A stretch of DNA of 64,000 nucleotides from Tetrahymena thermophila SB210 (lineage: Eukaryota > Ciliophora > Oligohymenophorea > Hymenostomatida > Tetrahymenidae), in assembly GCF_000189635.1 (NCBI RefSeq), contig NW_002476426.1, forward strand, positions 1,582,766-1,646,765, read 5' to 3'. Below the pieces are notes generated by a model. That model did no database searches. It saw only the letters and a program-made list of their open reading frames with translations, and was not told the origin of the DNA. This document shows, one piece after another, positions 27,401 through 40,100 of this stretch (position 1 is its first letter; each line of letters opens with the position of its first letter). Both the position numbers and the translations under genes were made by a program.

Positions 27401-30400
27401 GCTTATTTAGTTTTGTTTATTTTTGAAATCGAAATAACCATTTTTTTCTGTGAAAAATTTTTTGTTGTTAGTATTCTAAGAAGATGTTGAACGTAGAGCA
27501 GTAGATTAGCTAAAACTTGCATTTATGCTACTCTGCATTTAAATTTACAATTTACTAACGCTATTATTAGGGTTAGCGTCTGAAGAAACAAATCTTTTTG
27601 CTTCTTTGTGCTTTTAATTCGTTGTATTTGAAGTATTTGTTAGGTAAATAGCACTTGAATTGCAATAAAAGGGTGCAGATGTAGCTGAATGACTAATATT
27701 CTTATTATTTGCATGTGTTTTTTATACAATTGTAGATTGATTTTACATAAAATTGTTTACGATAGGTTCTTGCTTGATGGAGTCACTTTTTGGAATCTGA
27801 TTACCTTTAGATGATGAAGATGAATTTTTGATAGGCTGTGTGACTGAACACTTATTTTCAATACAATTAATACCATCTACTTGATCCTTATATTAATTCT
27901 AAGTATTCTGATCTGCCTAGCTTAGAAAGGGATTGAAATTATTTTAAAGGTTGCCATTATTCGTAACATTAGTTAGAAAGAAAGAAGTTTAGTTAAATGG
28001 ACAGCTCGTCATAGAAGGCTAAGACGAAAAAGGATTAAAAACAGAATTTGGATTTTAAGGACCTACATTTTGCTTACTTACAAAAGTCTACAGCATGCTC
28101 TAATTAATCTAGTTCCCAGATACCAAATTAGAAGGAATATTTTAAGAATTGACTGAACCTGAATTGCTAGCCAAATGCATAATGACTTATTAATTTTATT
28201 AAATTATTTAATCTTTTTCTTATAACTCTTTCTGCATTTGTTTTATTTATTCTTCCATACTTTTAATTTGATGAACCTTCTCTTAAAATTAAGTTTAGAA
28301 ATGCAAATGTTGTTATTTTAAATCAAGATTAGCATTTTCAAGGTCGTTTTTTTCGATTTGTAAAATTTAACATGTTTAATTCATTGTTTTAACTAATTAA
28401 TCAGAGCTGCTTTACAGCACCTACACCATTTATATAGATAATTCTTATTTATTCTCTACATTTCTACGTAGAGCCTACTGCATATTTTCCAAAATATTTT
28501 AATTATTGGCCATAGTATTTTGCAGCTAGCCTATTCCTATCTGTAGCTAATTAATTTCGCTTTCGTGAGGCCATTATATCAAATTACTTTTCAGTTTTTT
28601 TAATCTCTGTTATTTTTCTTCAAGCACTTCTTCATTTTATTTTTTTAAATTATTCAAATCTTGAATAGATTACTAAATCTCCCAATTCTCTTCTAAGTTT
28701 TTAAGTATTTTTCCGCACAACTAATTCATTTCTTCAGTAACCTTTTATTAATGAACTTACTATTACTTTGTAAAATTTAATTGAGAAGGGCTCCTCTTAA
28801 ATAGAATAACACTTCCATTATTAGATGTATTAGTGCAACTAATTCTCACACTTTTTCCACTACTTGAAAAGCTGTCGTTATCTTACCATCCTCCCATCTG
28901 TTGAACTACCGCAGATGTAGTGGAATCTTATTTTTGTAGGAAAAGTGAAGGAATTCCATTAGCAATAATTTAAGATCTTTTGATATCATTGTTTATTAAA
29001 TTATTTTACTCCATATTTGCAGGAAAAGTATTTGGAGGATTTATATTACTATTGAATAGCTCTGAAGCTGATGATACTTAATTTGAGGATTTCTCTTTCA
29101 ATAAATATAAACCACCCACTTCTTAAGCATGTTAATTTAACTAAGACTCGCAAGTAAAATTGGAATTATTTGGCATTTAATTATCGTTATTTGCTTAAAC
29201 TGTTGAAGCAAGCTATTATTTCAAAAAATCTATTTCTTTTTTCATATTTTCTATTAATGTAATGTATTGCAAAGACTTTTAGGATGAAAGGCCCTAAATA
29301 GTTTTTTCGTTTTTTGTAACAACTTTTTGTATTCTACTAGCTCTTTAAGCGTACTTAAGTGTGTTAAGTGTTTCTTCTAGGGATATGAAAGCAGGGCTGA
29401 CGCAAGCAATCATGTAAGTCTGAGTGTTACCACCTAGTGAATCTTTCAGTAATCTAGTTAATTTTGAGTCTCTATAAGGAACAAATGCTCCCTTTTTAGT
29501 TGTATCAGAAAGAATATTAATACAATTTCCTAGTGCTAACAGAGATTTATTGATATTAGCACCTTCCTATAATCTCAAACCTTTATTCTCAGTTACCGCC
29601 GCTCTTTCAGAACCAGCTAAATCTACTAAACACAGCTTACTGGTTAAAACAGTATATTTATTATTTTATATATTGCTTTAAAATTCTCCTTTACCTTATT
29701 ATTGTTCTGATTCTTAGTTTTTATTAGTAATAGTCTACTCAAGTGTAAATGTAATTATTGCATGTGATCTAGAACTAAATTCATTTTATCCAGTAGAAGC
29801 CATTTGTCTTCTTGTATTTCCTAGGCGAATGCATTCTAAGACCTATTGCTCAGAAATAATTTCTTATTCAATCAATTCAGGAACAAAGACACCTCTAGAA
29901 GGGTCTTCAATAACCATTAAATTATCATTATTTTAAGAATCAAGTGATAACAAGTCATGTATTTATTCGTTATATATTTCTAAATAACTTAATTTCAATC
30001 TAAAAGAAACTTATTTCTGTTGCTAGTTAGGTGTGAATCTATTTTCATCACTTAATTCCTAATTGCTATCATTATAAGTATCGTTTCTCTTTGAAGAGAT
30101 GTAATCTTCTTCTATATTCTACTTCTTTTCTTTCATTGATTCCATAATTTCTTTTAGAGATAGCATTATTAATCCCTTAATAGGAGAATTCATTGTAAGG
30201 TAGTTACAAATATCACCAAACATTGTGTAAGTTTTACCAGCCCCAGTCATACCATATACAAAGCATGTGCAATTAAATCCCTCAAATAAACTTAATTTGA
30301 TATCTTCTTTCATAACATAATCAAAAACTTCATCATTTGAGCACTCCTCTCCAAAAGTTCTATTCATTTCAAATAATCTGTCATCTCTTACAGTTTGCGA

Positions 30401-30733
30401 AAAAACACTCTTATTGCTTTCACTAGAATTAATAATAACAAACTTCCTATCATCTGCAACTTAAATTATCTTACGACTTCCATTTTTACCTGACAGTTCT
30501 TTCTAATTAAGAGGTCTTACTCTCACAAATACCTACATAGTTTAATTTTTCTTTTATCGCTTTTTACTATAATTATTTCCTGCAGATTATTCTCTTAATC
30601 CAATTTATAACGACTCTATCATATGACCTCCTTCAGATCCATATCTTCTGTCTTTCTCTCCTTTACAAATATAAATTTATTTATTGAAATGAAAACAAGT
30701 AAAATATTCTAAAAGCTAATTAAAATTTTTCAT
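24401..30733 (-). CDS. Kinesin motor protein, kinesin-8-like, with ~1,500-residue low-complexity tail
   Basis: Microtubule motor of about 2,086 residues. The frame is continuous from ATG at 30733 to TGA at 24401-24403 with one 72-bp intron (25173-25244); a second in-frame ATG at 30622 is an alternative start. The motor spans about residues 60-470: [10 protein letters not shown]-loop GMTGAGKT (30230-30253), LEIYNEQIHDLLS, switch [10 protein letters not shown], switch [12 protein letters not shown], then [17 protein letters not shown] and [20 protein letters not shown]. The last two blocks resemble kinesin-8 (KIF18/19) members, which control microtubule and cilium length; that assignment is an inference from memory of the motifs. 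Short coiled coils follow (about residues 645-850), then a tail dominated by Ser, Asn, Gln and Thr down to the end. All catalytic motifs are intact, so an active ATPase is expected. Confidence 0.9.
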
Positions 30734-33209
30734 CAAATCTTTCTTTAATATGCTATTATTTATTCTCTATGAATTATTTTAATTTCTTTAGTAATAACAT
30801 TATCACTTTATTTTATTTGCTTTTCAATTTCTATTTCTACATTAAATTAATCGCTACTAGTTTAAATATACTAGATATACTTTAAAATTCTTTTATATGC
30901 ATTATTTCTAACATTCATGCTTCATTTTTGGTATATTAGCAAGGTATCTTCTTAATAATATGCAAAACAGGCTTTTTAAAATAAAATTGTCCAAACGAAT
31001 CTTTGAATACCTTAAACTTGTGAATTTGTGATTGGTTAGTTTCCCTATTTGCTTTAGTAAAGTTAGTAAGAATATAAATGCCTATTCTAAATACTTGTCC
31101 TTGAATCTAGTGATTTTAAGCGCTTTTCTCCATTTACTTAAAAACTACTAACTAAACTACTTGTAGTTTTAAGATATTGCTTTTATATTCTCTCAGGCGA
31201 CTTGACCATCATTTTCTATCCTAAAATTTAAATTTCCAGATTTTAGTTTATAAATAAAATAAAATGCTATCAAAAGAAGAAATATAAAGTCAATTTACAC
31301 TCTTGTTCAATAAAAACTTTAAAAATTAATGCCTTTAGAAGTTTTGAAAGTAAAACCTTTTATTCCTAATTTTTTTTAAAAGGAAATCCCAATGTTGATT
31401 GCTTTAAAATTATTTATAAAGAGAAGACTGATTAGCTAATTATTTGTTATTAACTTTGAATTCAACTAACTTTTTTCTTGTATGAAAAAGCTATATATTT
31501 TTTATTTGATTCAAATTTTTATAAGGCAAAGTATTAATTTCAATTTTTTTAATGAAAATTCTATTCGACCAATATTTTTTTAATTATTTAGTTCATTATC
31601 ATTAAAAATTTAATAAAATTCATTATTGATTGATTAATTATTGGTTTTTTGATATTTTTTGTAAATTTACTGAGCAAATATATAAATAAGTTTAATTAGC
31701 AAAATATTTATAAAATAAATTTATCAAAATATACCTCTATTTATAATATTTTATCTTAATTATTTGTTAATTTATTATGATATAGCTTTATATTTATATC
31801 GAAAACTACTATTTTATTTCCCACCTAAAAATTTTATCTTTCAATAAATTATTTTCATTAATTTTATGAAAATCAAAGGAGGGCTTTGAAATAAATAATT
31901 TTAAAATAATTATTTAATTAACTAGAAGTAAATATGTTATTATTATTTTTAATTGCTTTTTTTTTATGATATCATGTAAGCTTAACCATTAAAATTAATT
32001 GATATAATAATTAAATAGAAAAAATTTTATTTATTAATAAAGTGAACATTTTAAAGCATATCTAGAAACGAAAATAAAAATTGATAGATTAATTTTAAAC
32101 TCTATTTTTCAAAAAATAAATTATCCAAAATGAATTTTAGATTTTATGAATACAGAAATAAAATTTTCCTTTATTGTGTTGTTGCTAATAAATTTCTATT
32201 AGACCTTTTTTTAAATTTTCTTTAAAATTAAATTAGCAAATTGTTTTATTTAAAAAAAATATTTTTATCTTATTATAGAATATTTAATTATTTTATTTTA
32301 CAACTCATCAAAATTATTAAATAATAAAAAAATAAAATTTTTTCTTTTGTTTAAGATAATAAATTTTTGAAAAATTATTTTAAATTATAAAATGAATAAG
32401 CCACTTTAAAGATAGATAATTTAGGATTATCAAAATATTTTCATAAATAAATATTAACTAAAAATTAAAATTGGATAAAGCTTATCTATTAAATGTTTTG
32501 AATGGGATTAAAATTAATATAAATAAATTTCTATTTTGAAAAGAAATTTGAAAAATTATCATTAAAAAAGAATATATATAAAATTTAATTTAAATTTAAA
32601 TCTATTATACTTATTTTACATTATTTTGTTAATAATAGCATAAAATTATAGAGAGACTAATTAAATTGTTAAAATGTAAAGAAAAAAGAAAATGATAAAT
32701 TTCTTTAAAAAGGATCTTGTTGGAATACTATAAAGGGGAAGAGAGAACAAAACAAATAATTTAAAGATACAATAAAATAAAGAAGAGAGAAATTATTCAT
32801 TCATAAGCACTATGGAAAGGCTCCTATTGAAGAGGAAGGAGAAGCATTCAAAATGTCATTGCAGGCAAAGTCAAATAAATAAATAAGCAAAAAAAAAAAA
32901 AAAACACTCAATTAAATGTATATGAAGCCTCTTTGAAAAATAAACTAAAAAAAATGAAAATATGAATGAATGAATGTGAATTAGTAGAAAAAGAGCAATG
33001 GATGGATGTATCCAGATAGTCTTTCATTCATTTTAGAATGAAAAATGTTTTCATTTTATTTTGATTGAAAATCGGATGTATAAAATAAAGACAAGAAGAA
33101 ATTAAAAATAAAGGCAAAAAGTAAGAGTCAAATTAATAAAACAAAAAAGTTAGAAATAATAAACAAAAAAGAAAATTAATAGGATATTAAAAAAAATATT
33201 AAAGTAAAA
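30734..33209. other. Divergent intergenic region between kinesin and RPL9
   Basis: About 2.5 kb that must contain the kinesin promoter (minus strand) and the RPL9 promoter (plus strand). The first 400 bases carry two short minus-strand open frames (ATGs near 30919 and 31116) that might be upstream exons. The middle is AT-rich and empty. The last 500 bases before RPL9 (about 32690-33180) are richer in G and purines, with GAATGAATG and ATGGATGGATG runs, and probably form the RPL9 promoter and leader. Confidence 0.5.
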
Positions 33210-34744
33210 ATGAGACACTTACTTACCGAAGTCAACGTACCCATCCCTGATAAGGTCACCATCACTGCTAAATAAAGAGTAGTTGAAGTCAAGGGACCCT
33301 TAGGTACCATCAAGAGAGCTTTCAGATACGCCTCTGTTGATATTCAAAAGCCTACCGCCGACAACGTTAAGTTATAAATCTGGTAAGCTTCCAGAAAGGA
33401 AAGAGCCGTCCTCCAATCTATTGCTTCTCAAATCAAGAATATGATTAGAGGTGTTACTGAAGGTTACAAATTCAAGATGAAGCTTGCCTTCGCTCACTTC
33501 CCCATTTAAGAAGCTGTTGCTAAGGATGGTTCCTCCATTGAAATTAAGCATTTCTTGGGTGAAAAGAGAATTAGAAGAATCCAAGCTCTTCCTGGTGTCA
33601 AGATCTCCAGAAAGGACGAAGAAAAGAGTAATTCATTTTTTTTTTTTTAATATTTTTTAATATAAATGTGCATGTATTCGATTAAAATACTAAGAGCTAT
33701 TTCGCTGATAGCTTGCATTTTAAGATTAATTTGATTAGTCTATTTTACAGTAATTAAATTTGCTTTTCTCCTTGGTTATGCAGATATTTGGAGTAATTAA
33801 TAGTCGGTCATCAATCAATTAATCAATGTGTATAAATCAACATTAAATAAGAATTTAGAAATCAAAATCAATTTAAGCACATTCTCCAGAAAAAAAGTTC
33901 CTTAATATGCTAATAATAGTATCCAAATTATAGTTTAAAACTCATACAACAGTTTAAAATAAGTGAAATTAACAAACCAAACAACTAAGCTACCCTTTAA
34001 TGAATATTAAGTGCTAATACCTATCAATCAATCAGGTGCTTGTCCTTGTTCTATATTTAATGAACAAGTTAGTTCACGAAGTCATAATAGGTTGATAAAA
34101 AGAGAATGAGTTAAAATGAAGAGTAGCGAAATATTTACTGAATAGCAATAATTAGCTTAATTTAATTAAATTAGTTAATATAGGCGGCAGCAACAGCATT
34201 ATCATCATTTTTAATTATATTTTTCAGGGAAATAAGCAATGAAAAGATTATATTTATATAAGCTGGCTGCAGCAAAAAACTCTTTCATTTAAGGTGTGAG
34301 TAATAAATAAATCATCCTATAAAGTAGCTCAAAGTATAATAAAGGACTGATTCGTATGAGTTTAAATTAAATGGAATTATATTGTTGGATAGAAAATTAA
34401 TTTTGAATAATAACCAGATATTTTGTGAATGAACAGCAAAAAACAAAAAGACAATCAAATTAATATTAAAATAAATGAATTAATAAATAAATAAATATAT
34501 TTTATTTGGTTTACTGCACAAATATTTACAATAAATAAATAAAATAATAATTCTTACAATCATTTCTAACAACATATCTTTATCAATTATTATAGATACC
34601 CTCACCCTCTAAGGTATTGACTTGAACAACGTCTCCCAAACTTGCGCTCTCATCCACCAATCTTGTTTGGTCAAAGAAAAGGATATCAGACAATTCTTGG
34701 ACGGTATTTACGTTTCTGATAAGAGACTCGCCATGAACGAGTGA
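33210..34744 (+). CDS. RPL9: 60S ribosomal protein L9 (uL6)
   Basis: Large-subunit ribosomal protein of 188 residues, near the normal eukaryotic length. Exon 1 is 33210-33627 and exon 2 is 34596-34744; the 968-bp intron (33628-34595, GTAATT...TATAG) is phase 1 and its join restores a codon for Asn. The start [14 protein letters not shown] and blocks such as [18 protein letters not shown] and [10 protein letters not shown] are typical of uL6, as is the C-terminal half with [18 protein letters not shown] and [10 protein letters not shown]. Codon use differs from its neighbours: many C-ending codons (GTC, ACC, GCC, CTC), as expected for a highly expressed ribosomal gene. One TAA is read as Gln early in the gene. 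The intron is far longer than those of nearby genes and contains structured islands described separately. Confidence 0.97.
33628..34595 (+). other. Long RPL9 intron with stem-loops, possible host of small RNAs
   Basis: At 968 bp this intron is more than ten times the usual 50-130 bp of the window. Unlike most non-coding DNA here it has GC-richer islands at about 33690-33800, 34017-34110, 34180-34215 and 34255-34350. Perfect stems are visible: AGCTAT/ATAGCT (33695-33713), and CTTGTTC/GAACAAG (34045-34068) enclosed by TATCAA/TTGATA. Introns of ribosomal protein genes are common hosts for snoRNAs. I could not assign a confident C/D or H/ACA box set. Confidence 0.4.
34022..34097 (+). ncRNA. Candidate structured RNA in RPL9 intron
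   Basis: An inner 7-bp perfect stem (34045-34051 with 34062-34068, loop of 10) sits inside an outer 6-bp stem (34022-34027 with 34092-34097). The element is richer in G and C than the flanking intron. This could be one hairpin of an H/ACA-type snoRNA or another intron-encoded RNA; the class is not determined. Confidence 0.25.
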
Positions 34745-37148
34745 TTTAATAAATCTACTATAAAATATATACTAAAATTTGATGTTATTATTGCAAACAT
34801 TTTAATTTGTATAAATATAAATTTTTGTAAATCAAATTATTTAAATTTTAACTTGATATATCTACATATATTTAATTTGATTGCTAAACTCTCCTTAAAA
34901 TCATCTCAAACTCTTAAATATTTATAAATAAATAAATAAAAAACAAACAAACAAATACGATTTCCTCAAATCAAAATTAAAAAAAAATAAATCAAAAATA
35001 AAATTAAATTTTTCTTCTTCGGTCTTTGTAAATTTGTATGCTAAAATAGATAGCATTGCTTAATTTAAATATCATACATTAGTGCTTATTTTATATTTAT
35101 TTTTAGAAGAAAATAACCAGTTTAATCTAAATTCTATCTCATGTACTCCATTACTAACCAAGATCTTTAATATTTTTTTTAATAAATTTAGATTAAATAA
35201 TTATTTTAATCATCAATTTTTAAATCTCAAAATTAATTTGAATAGTTAATGAAAAATTTATTTGATTTGAAAACATTAAATTTAGTTTTCTAAATATAAT
35301 TTTTTAAATAAGTAAATAAATAATACTCCAATTCCAATAATGTAAAAAAATATTTTAATTATTTTATTTTGATTTAATTTTAAGTCATTAATTCATAAAA
35401 AAAAAAACAATTAAATGTAAGAATTTCATAAATAATTTTTAGTATTTTTAAATAGCTAATAAAATAATAATAAATATCATTCTTTTAAATTTAAATAAAT
35501 TTCAAGGAATATAAATATATAAATTATTTTTAAGTTATTTTACAAATTGTAAATAATTTTTGTTAAGTTAACAAAATCCTTATAAATAACCTTTTGATGA
35601 TAAAAGAAATTTACTCCCAAATTCATAAACTATTTAATTTTTTAGAAATTAAATTATTTTAAATGAAATGGATTAAATTTTTAATTTTAACATTTTTTGA
35701 ACTATCAATTAGTTAATTAGCCTATATAAAAGGTAAGTGCTTTGGAGAAAGTTGGTTTTTTTGTTTGTTTTTATGTTTAGCTAACCAAAAAATTTAGTTA
35801 TTATTCTTCTAATTTTAGTTATTAATTATGTATTCTTGTATCTTAATTTTTTCAAAAATTATTTGCCCTTTTTCAATTTTATTCAATCATAAATAACATT
35901 TTTTTCTTATAAATTCATTTTTGATTTTATCAATAAAATGTTCAAAAAAAGAGCATCAATGAATGAATGATTAAAAATATTTATAATAAAAATAATGAAA
36001 ATTTATACAATAATTTGAAATACTTTATTCTCCTTTATAGCTTTACAAGATATATTCTAATATATATCAATATATTTATGAATCAAAATTAATAACCATA
36101 AAAAATATTTGAGCATAATATATTAATTTAGTATTTTTAAAAACAATTTTATTTTTATTACCTTAATATTCTGTTTATTATGCCAAGAAAATTAGCTGTG
36201 TTTAATTTACTTATGTTCTAAATATACAGTAGTAGGCATTTTTAAAAGCAAAAAAGGAATTGCCTAGATAGTGAGGCAATATGCTATTTAAATACATTTT
36301 AAAAATTTAAAACATTGCTATTATTAAATTTAAAATAAATTCTAAAAATTTAAATTTATAGAGATGATTCACAATTTAATTTATTTCAAATTTTTATTAT
36401 TTGGCATTATAAAAAATTTAGATTTTCTTCTTTAACTTAATTCAATAAATAAATTTATTAAATTTTTATTATAATAAATAAAATAATCTAAAATAATTGT
36501 TGCTCAGTTTATATAGTTGTTTATTTTTTTATGTGATTAAGTTTAAAATATTTTTGAAATATTTTGATATGATTTGAATTTATGATATTGTTAACAACAT
36601 GAATTGATTTGCTTGTTATCTCAATAAATTAAGTTTTGTTTTTTTGTTAATCAATTAATTATCTTACAAAATCTGTTTTCTATGTTTTCTTTTTTTAAAT
36701 TTTTATAAAAAAAGAAATCAATTTAAATTAAAAATTTCTCATATTTTCAAAACTGTATCATTAATTCAGAATAAATAAATAAAAAAAACAGATTCTTTTT
36801 TTTATCATACGAAATCTTAATATAAAGTAAACAAGAAAAAGAAGATAAAGGATCAATAGCTCGATCAAACCAATAGTAGAATAAATTGATAGCTTCAAAA
36901 AGTAAATTTGAATTAAAATGACAGTTTTATAGTTAGATAACTTAAGATATAAAGGATTAATGATTTCATTAATAAAGCAATTTATTCATAATAATAAATG
37001 TGATAAAGTAGATTATTTGATGTAATGAGATCGAAAAGGCACAAATAATTGAAAATTCATTTATTATTACAAATAGAGAATATCTTAACACATTTTTGAA
37101 TATTGAAATGGTTTTGAATAAAATAATAAATTTATAATTACATAAAAG
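34745..37148. other. AT-rich intergenic region between RPL9 and IFT88
   Basis: 2.4 kb with no convincing gene. It contains the RPL9 3' flank and the IFT88 promoter. A perfect 7-bp hairpin is at 36259-36280. A short + strand frame starting at 36918 (MTVLQLDNLRYKGL) runs about 36 codons to TGA and is too short to judge. Confidence 0.55.
36259..36280. repeat. Perfect 7-bp inverted repeat (hairpin)
   Basis: ATTGCCT and AGGCAAT are separated by 8 bases in otherwise very AT-rich DNA. With four G/C pairs it is one of the more stable short hairpins in the intergenic part of the window. Its function is unknown. Confidence 0.5.
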
Positions 37149-40100
37149 ATGAATACTACACAGTCTTAATTCGATGCCCAATAAACATAGTTCTAACAGT
37201 AAGCAAACACATCCAAGTATAATTTCGAAGGCGTGAAATAAAATGTAATTTTTTTTTACCATATTTCATTTACTGCTTAAAAGCCAGTTTTGTTGTTTAA
37301 TTAGGATATATGAAAATCATAAACATGCATGTTTCTTTGCTTTTCATTTTATTTATCTTTAAAATACAAGACTCCATTTAATTTCAAGATACTATTTATT
37401 ACTACTATTATTAAAAGTTATATTTTATAAAATATTTCTTCTAAAAAATAGCCTCCTCCAACAGGATATGCACAGCTTTAATCCAGAAGAGGTCCTGGTC
37501 CCACAAGGTCTGGCCCAACTGGAGCTGATCGTCCCATGACTTCTATTAAAGCAGTTGTTAGAAATCCACAAAGCTAGGAATAAAAATAAGTAAAAATAGA
37601 CAAGGTACCTGACTAATCTCCTGAAAGCAACTTTAAGTAGTAAGAAAAGGAAATAAATTAGTTATTAGAAGCTTCAGCTTTAGCTAAAATTAAAGGAAAT
37701 TTAAGCGAAGCCCTTGAAAAAGCTAAAGATGCTGTCAACAAAGAGAAACTTTTGAGAAGGTAAAAAGAAAATATGAATTAAGCAGATTCAATAAATATTG
37801 AATTAAGTTTCACTGTTGCCTATAATCTTGCTAACTAGTTGTAAGCAAATGGCATTTATTAAGAAGCACTTCAAAAATATTCTGATATAATTAAGAGTAA
37901 AATTTATCCTTAGGCATATAAACTGAGAGTAAATATGGGTAATATATACTTTTAGTAGGAAAAATATAGTGCTGCCATAAAAATGTATAAAATGGTCTAC
38001 GATTGGCTGCCTCCTACTTCAAAAGAAATGCGTTTCTAAGTACTTAAAAATATAGGACACGCATATGTTAAGGAAGGAAAATTTGATGTAAATTAAAATA
38101 TTTTGTTTATTCTGAAAAAATTATCTTAAATACTTTCAAAGCTTTTCAAATATTTGAAATTACTAAGTTTCACAAAAATAAATCAAATAAATAAAAAATT
38201 TTTTAATGCAATTTTCCACTTTTATTATTTTTTTTTTTTGAAAAATTAGCTAAATAATAACAAACAAGTTATTAATTTCATAAATTTTGTAACATTCATT
38301 GATAAAAAGGATACTAATATTAAATTAACAAGCAAAAACACACACAAACATTTAATTAATTCAACCATTTCAAACAAAATTTTTTTCTTTAATTTTAGAA
38401 AAAATATAAAATTTTAATTTAAAAAAAGGATGCAATCAACACTTATGAGACTATTATGAAAGGAAATCCTGATTTCTAGACTGCATTTAATTTACTTCTT
38501 TGTCTTTACGATTAAGGTGATAAGCTAAGAATGAAGGATTGTTTTTCTTCAATGTTAGGAATTGAAATCCCTGGCTACACTGAAAATGAAGAAGAAGAAA
38601 TGAATTAAGAATCTGCCTTCAATGATCCTTTGAGAGAAGAAATCAAGGAAAAAAAGAGAATAGCTATTGACATCTTGGTTAAAAGTGCTAAACTTATTGC
38701 TCCAGTAATAGAAGAAGACATTATTGATGGATATGATTGGATTATTGAAACTTTAAAGGAGTCTTATTTCCCTGAAGTTTAAGCAGAAGTAGAAATTTGC
38801 AAGGCTATGGCATATTTAAAATCTAAAAATATGGACAAGTCTATTGAAACTCTAAAATCTTTTGAAAGAAAAGATAAAATTATGATGGGTAGAGTTGCTA
38901 CTAACATTTCTTTCCTTTATTTCTTAGAAAATGACTTCAAAAATGCAGAGAAATATGCTGACGTTGCTATTAACTATGATAGATTTAATCCAAAAGCTTT
39001 AGTCAATAGAGGTAACTGTTTACTCGTTAAAAATGAATTTTTACGTTCAAAAGAGCAGTACTTAGAAGCTATTGGTGTTGAAGCCGACTGCATTGAAGCC
39101 CTTTACAATCTTGCTTTTGTAAATAAAAAATTAAACATGTTCAATGAAGCTTTATAGGTAAATCTTAACAAATTTGTATTTATTGTTAAAAAGAATTAAA
39201 AAAATTATAGGCATTAGAAAAACTATAAACTATTATATCTACACCAGAAGTTGTTTATTAGATGGCCAGTATTCATGAATTGATGGGCTAAACTAAATAA
39301 GCTTTAAAATGGTACTAAGTCTTACTTACCAAGGTTCCTACCGATCCCAATATCCTTGCCCGTGTTGGTAACATATTTGCTAGGGTAAATTACAATATAT
39401 TTAAAGAAAAATATAAATTTAAAATTTAAATTCATTAATTCAATTCAGGAAGATGATGAAACTCAAGCTCTCCATTACTACTCTGAATCATATAAATATT
39501 TACCTACAAATATTGAAACTATTGGATGGTTAGGTATCTATTATGTTAAATAAGAATATTATGAAAGAGCTTGTCACTTCTTTGAAAGAGCTTCATAAAT
39601 TTAACCTAAAGAAATTAAGTGGAGATTGATGGTTGCTTCTTGCTACAGAAGAATGGGCTCATATCAAAAAGCTCTTAAAATATACGAAGAAATATATCAA
39701 GATGAACCTCGTAACGTTGAATGTAAATAATGATTTTTTTTTCAAAAAGAAAAAAATTTATAATGTAATTTAAATAAAAAAGGTCTTAAATTCCTCACTT
39801 AATTATGCAAAGAAATGGGATTACCCTATGAACAATATGCATCAGAATTAAGAAAGTTAGAGGCAGAAGAGTATGCTGTTAACTATCAAATTGTAATTTT
39901 TTACAAACTTTTTTTTTAAATTTTTAATTTAATTATTTAACTTAAAAAGGAACCTTAAGGTGGTTATGATCCAAATAATGGAGGATATGATCCTTATGGT
40001 ACTGGCTAAAGTGGTAATTAAGAAATCGACATAACTTCTCAAACAAGGTAGCAAACAATTCATTTTTATTAGTTAAAATTTTAATTAAAAATATAATTTA

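Noticed and set aside
30119..30367. Apparent stand-alone short kinesin fragment under the standard code
   Set aside because: It is only the part of the kinesin motor that lies between TAA/TAG codons. Under the ciliate code the frame continues far in both directions.
33372..33584. Minus-strand open frame of 70 codons
   Set aside because: It is antisense to RPL9 exon 1, which is an unambiguous ribosomal protein.
36969..37262. Minus-strand hydrophobic open frame of about 97 codons
   Set aside because: It is antisense to IFT88 exon 1 and its promoter. Composition is just the hydrophobic string expected from reading A-rich DNA on the other strand.
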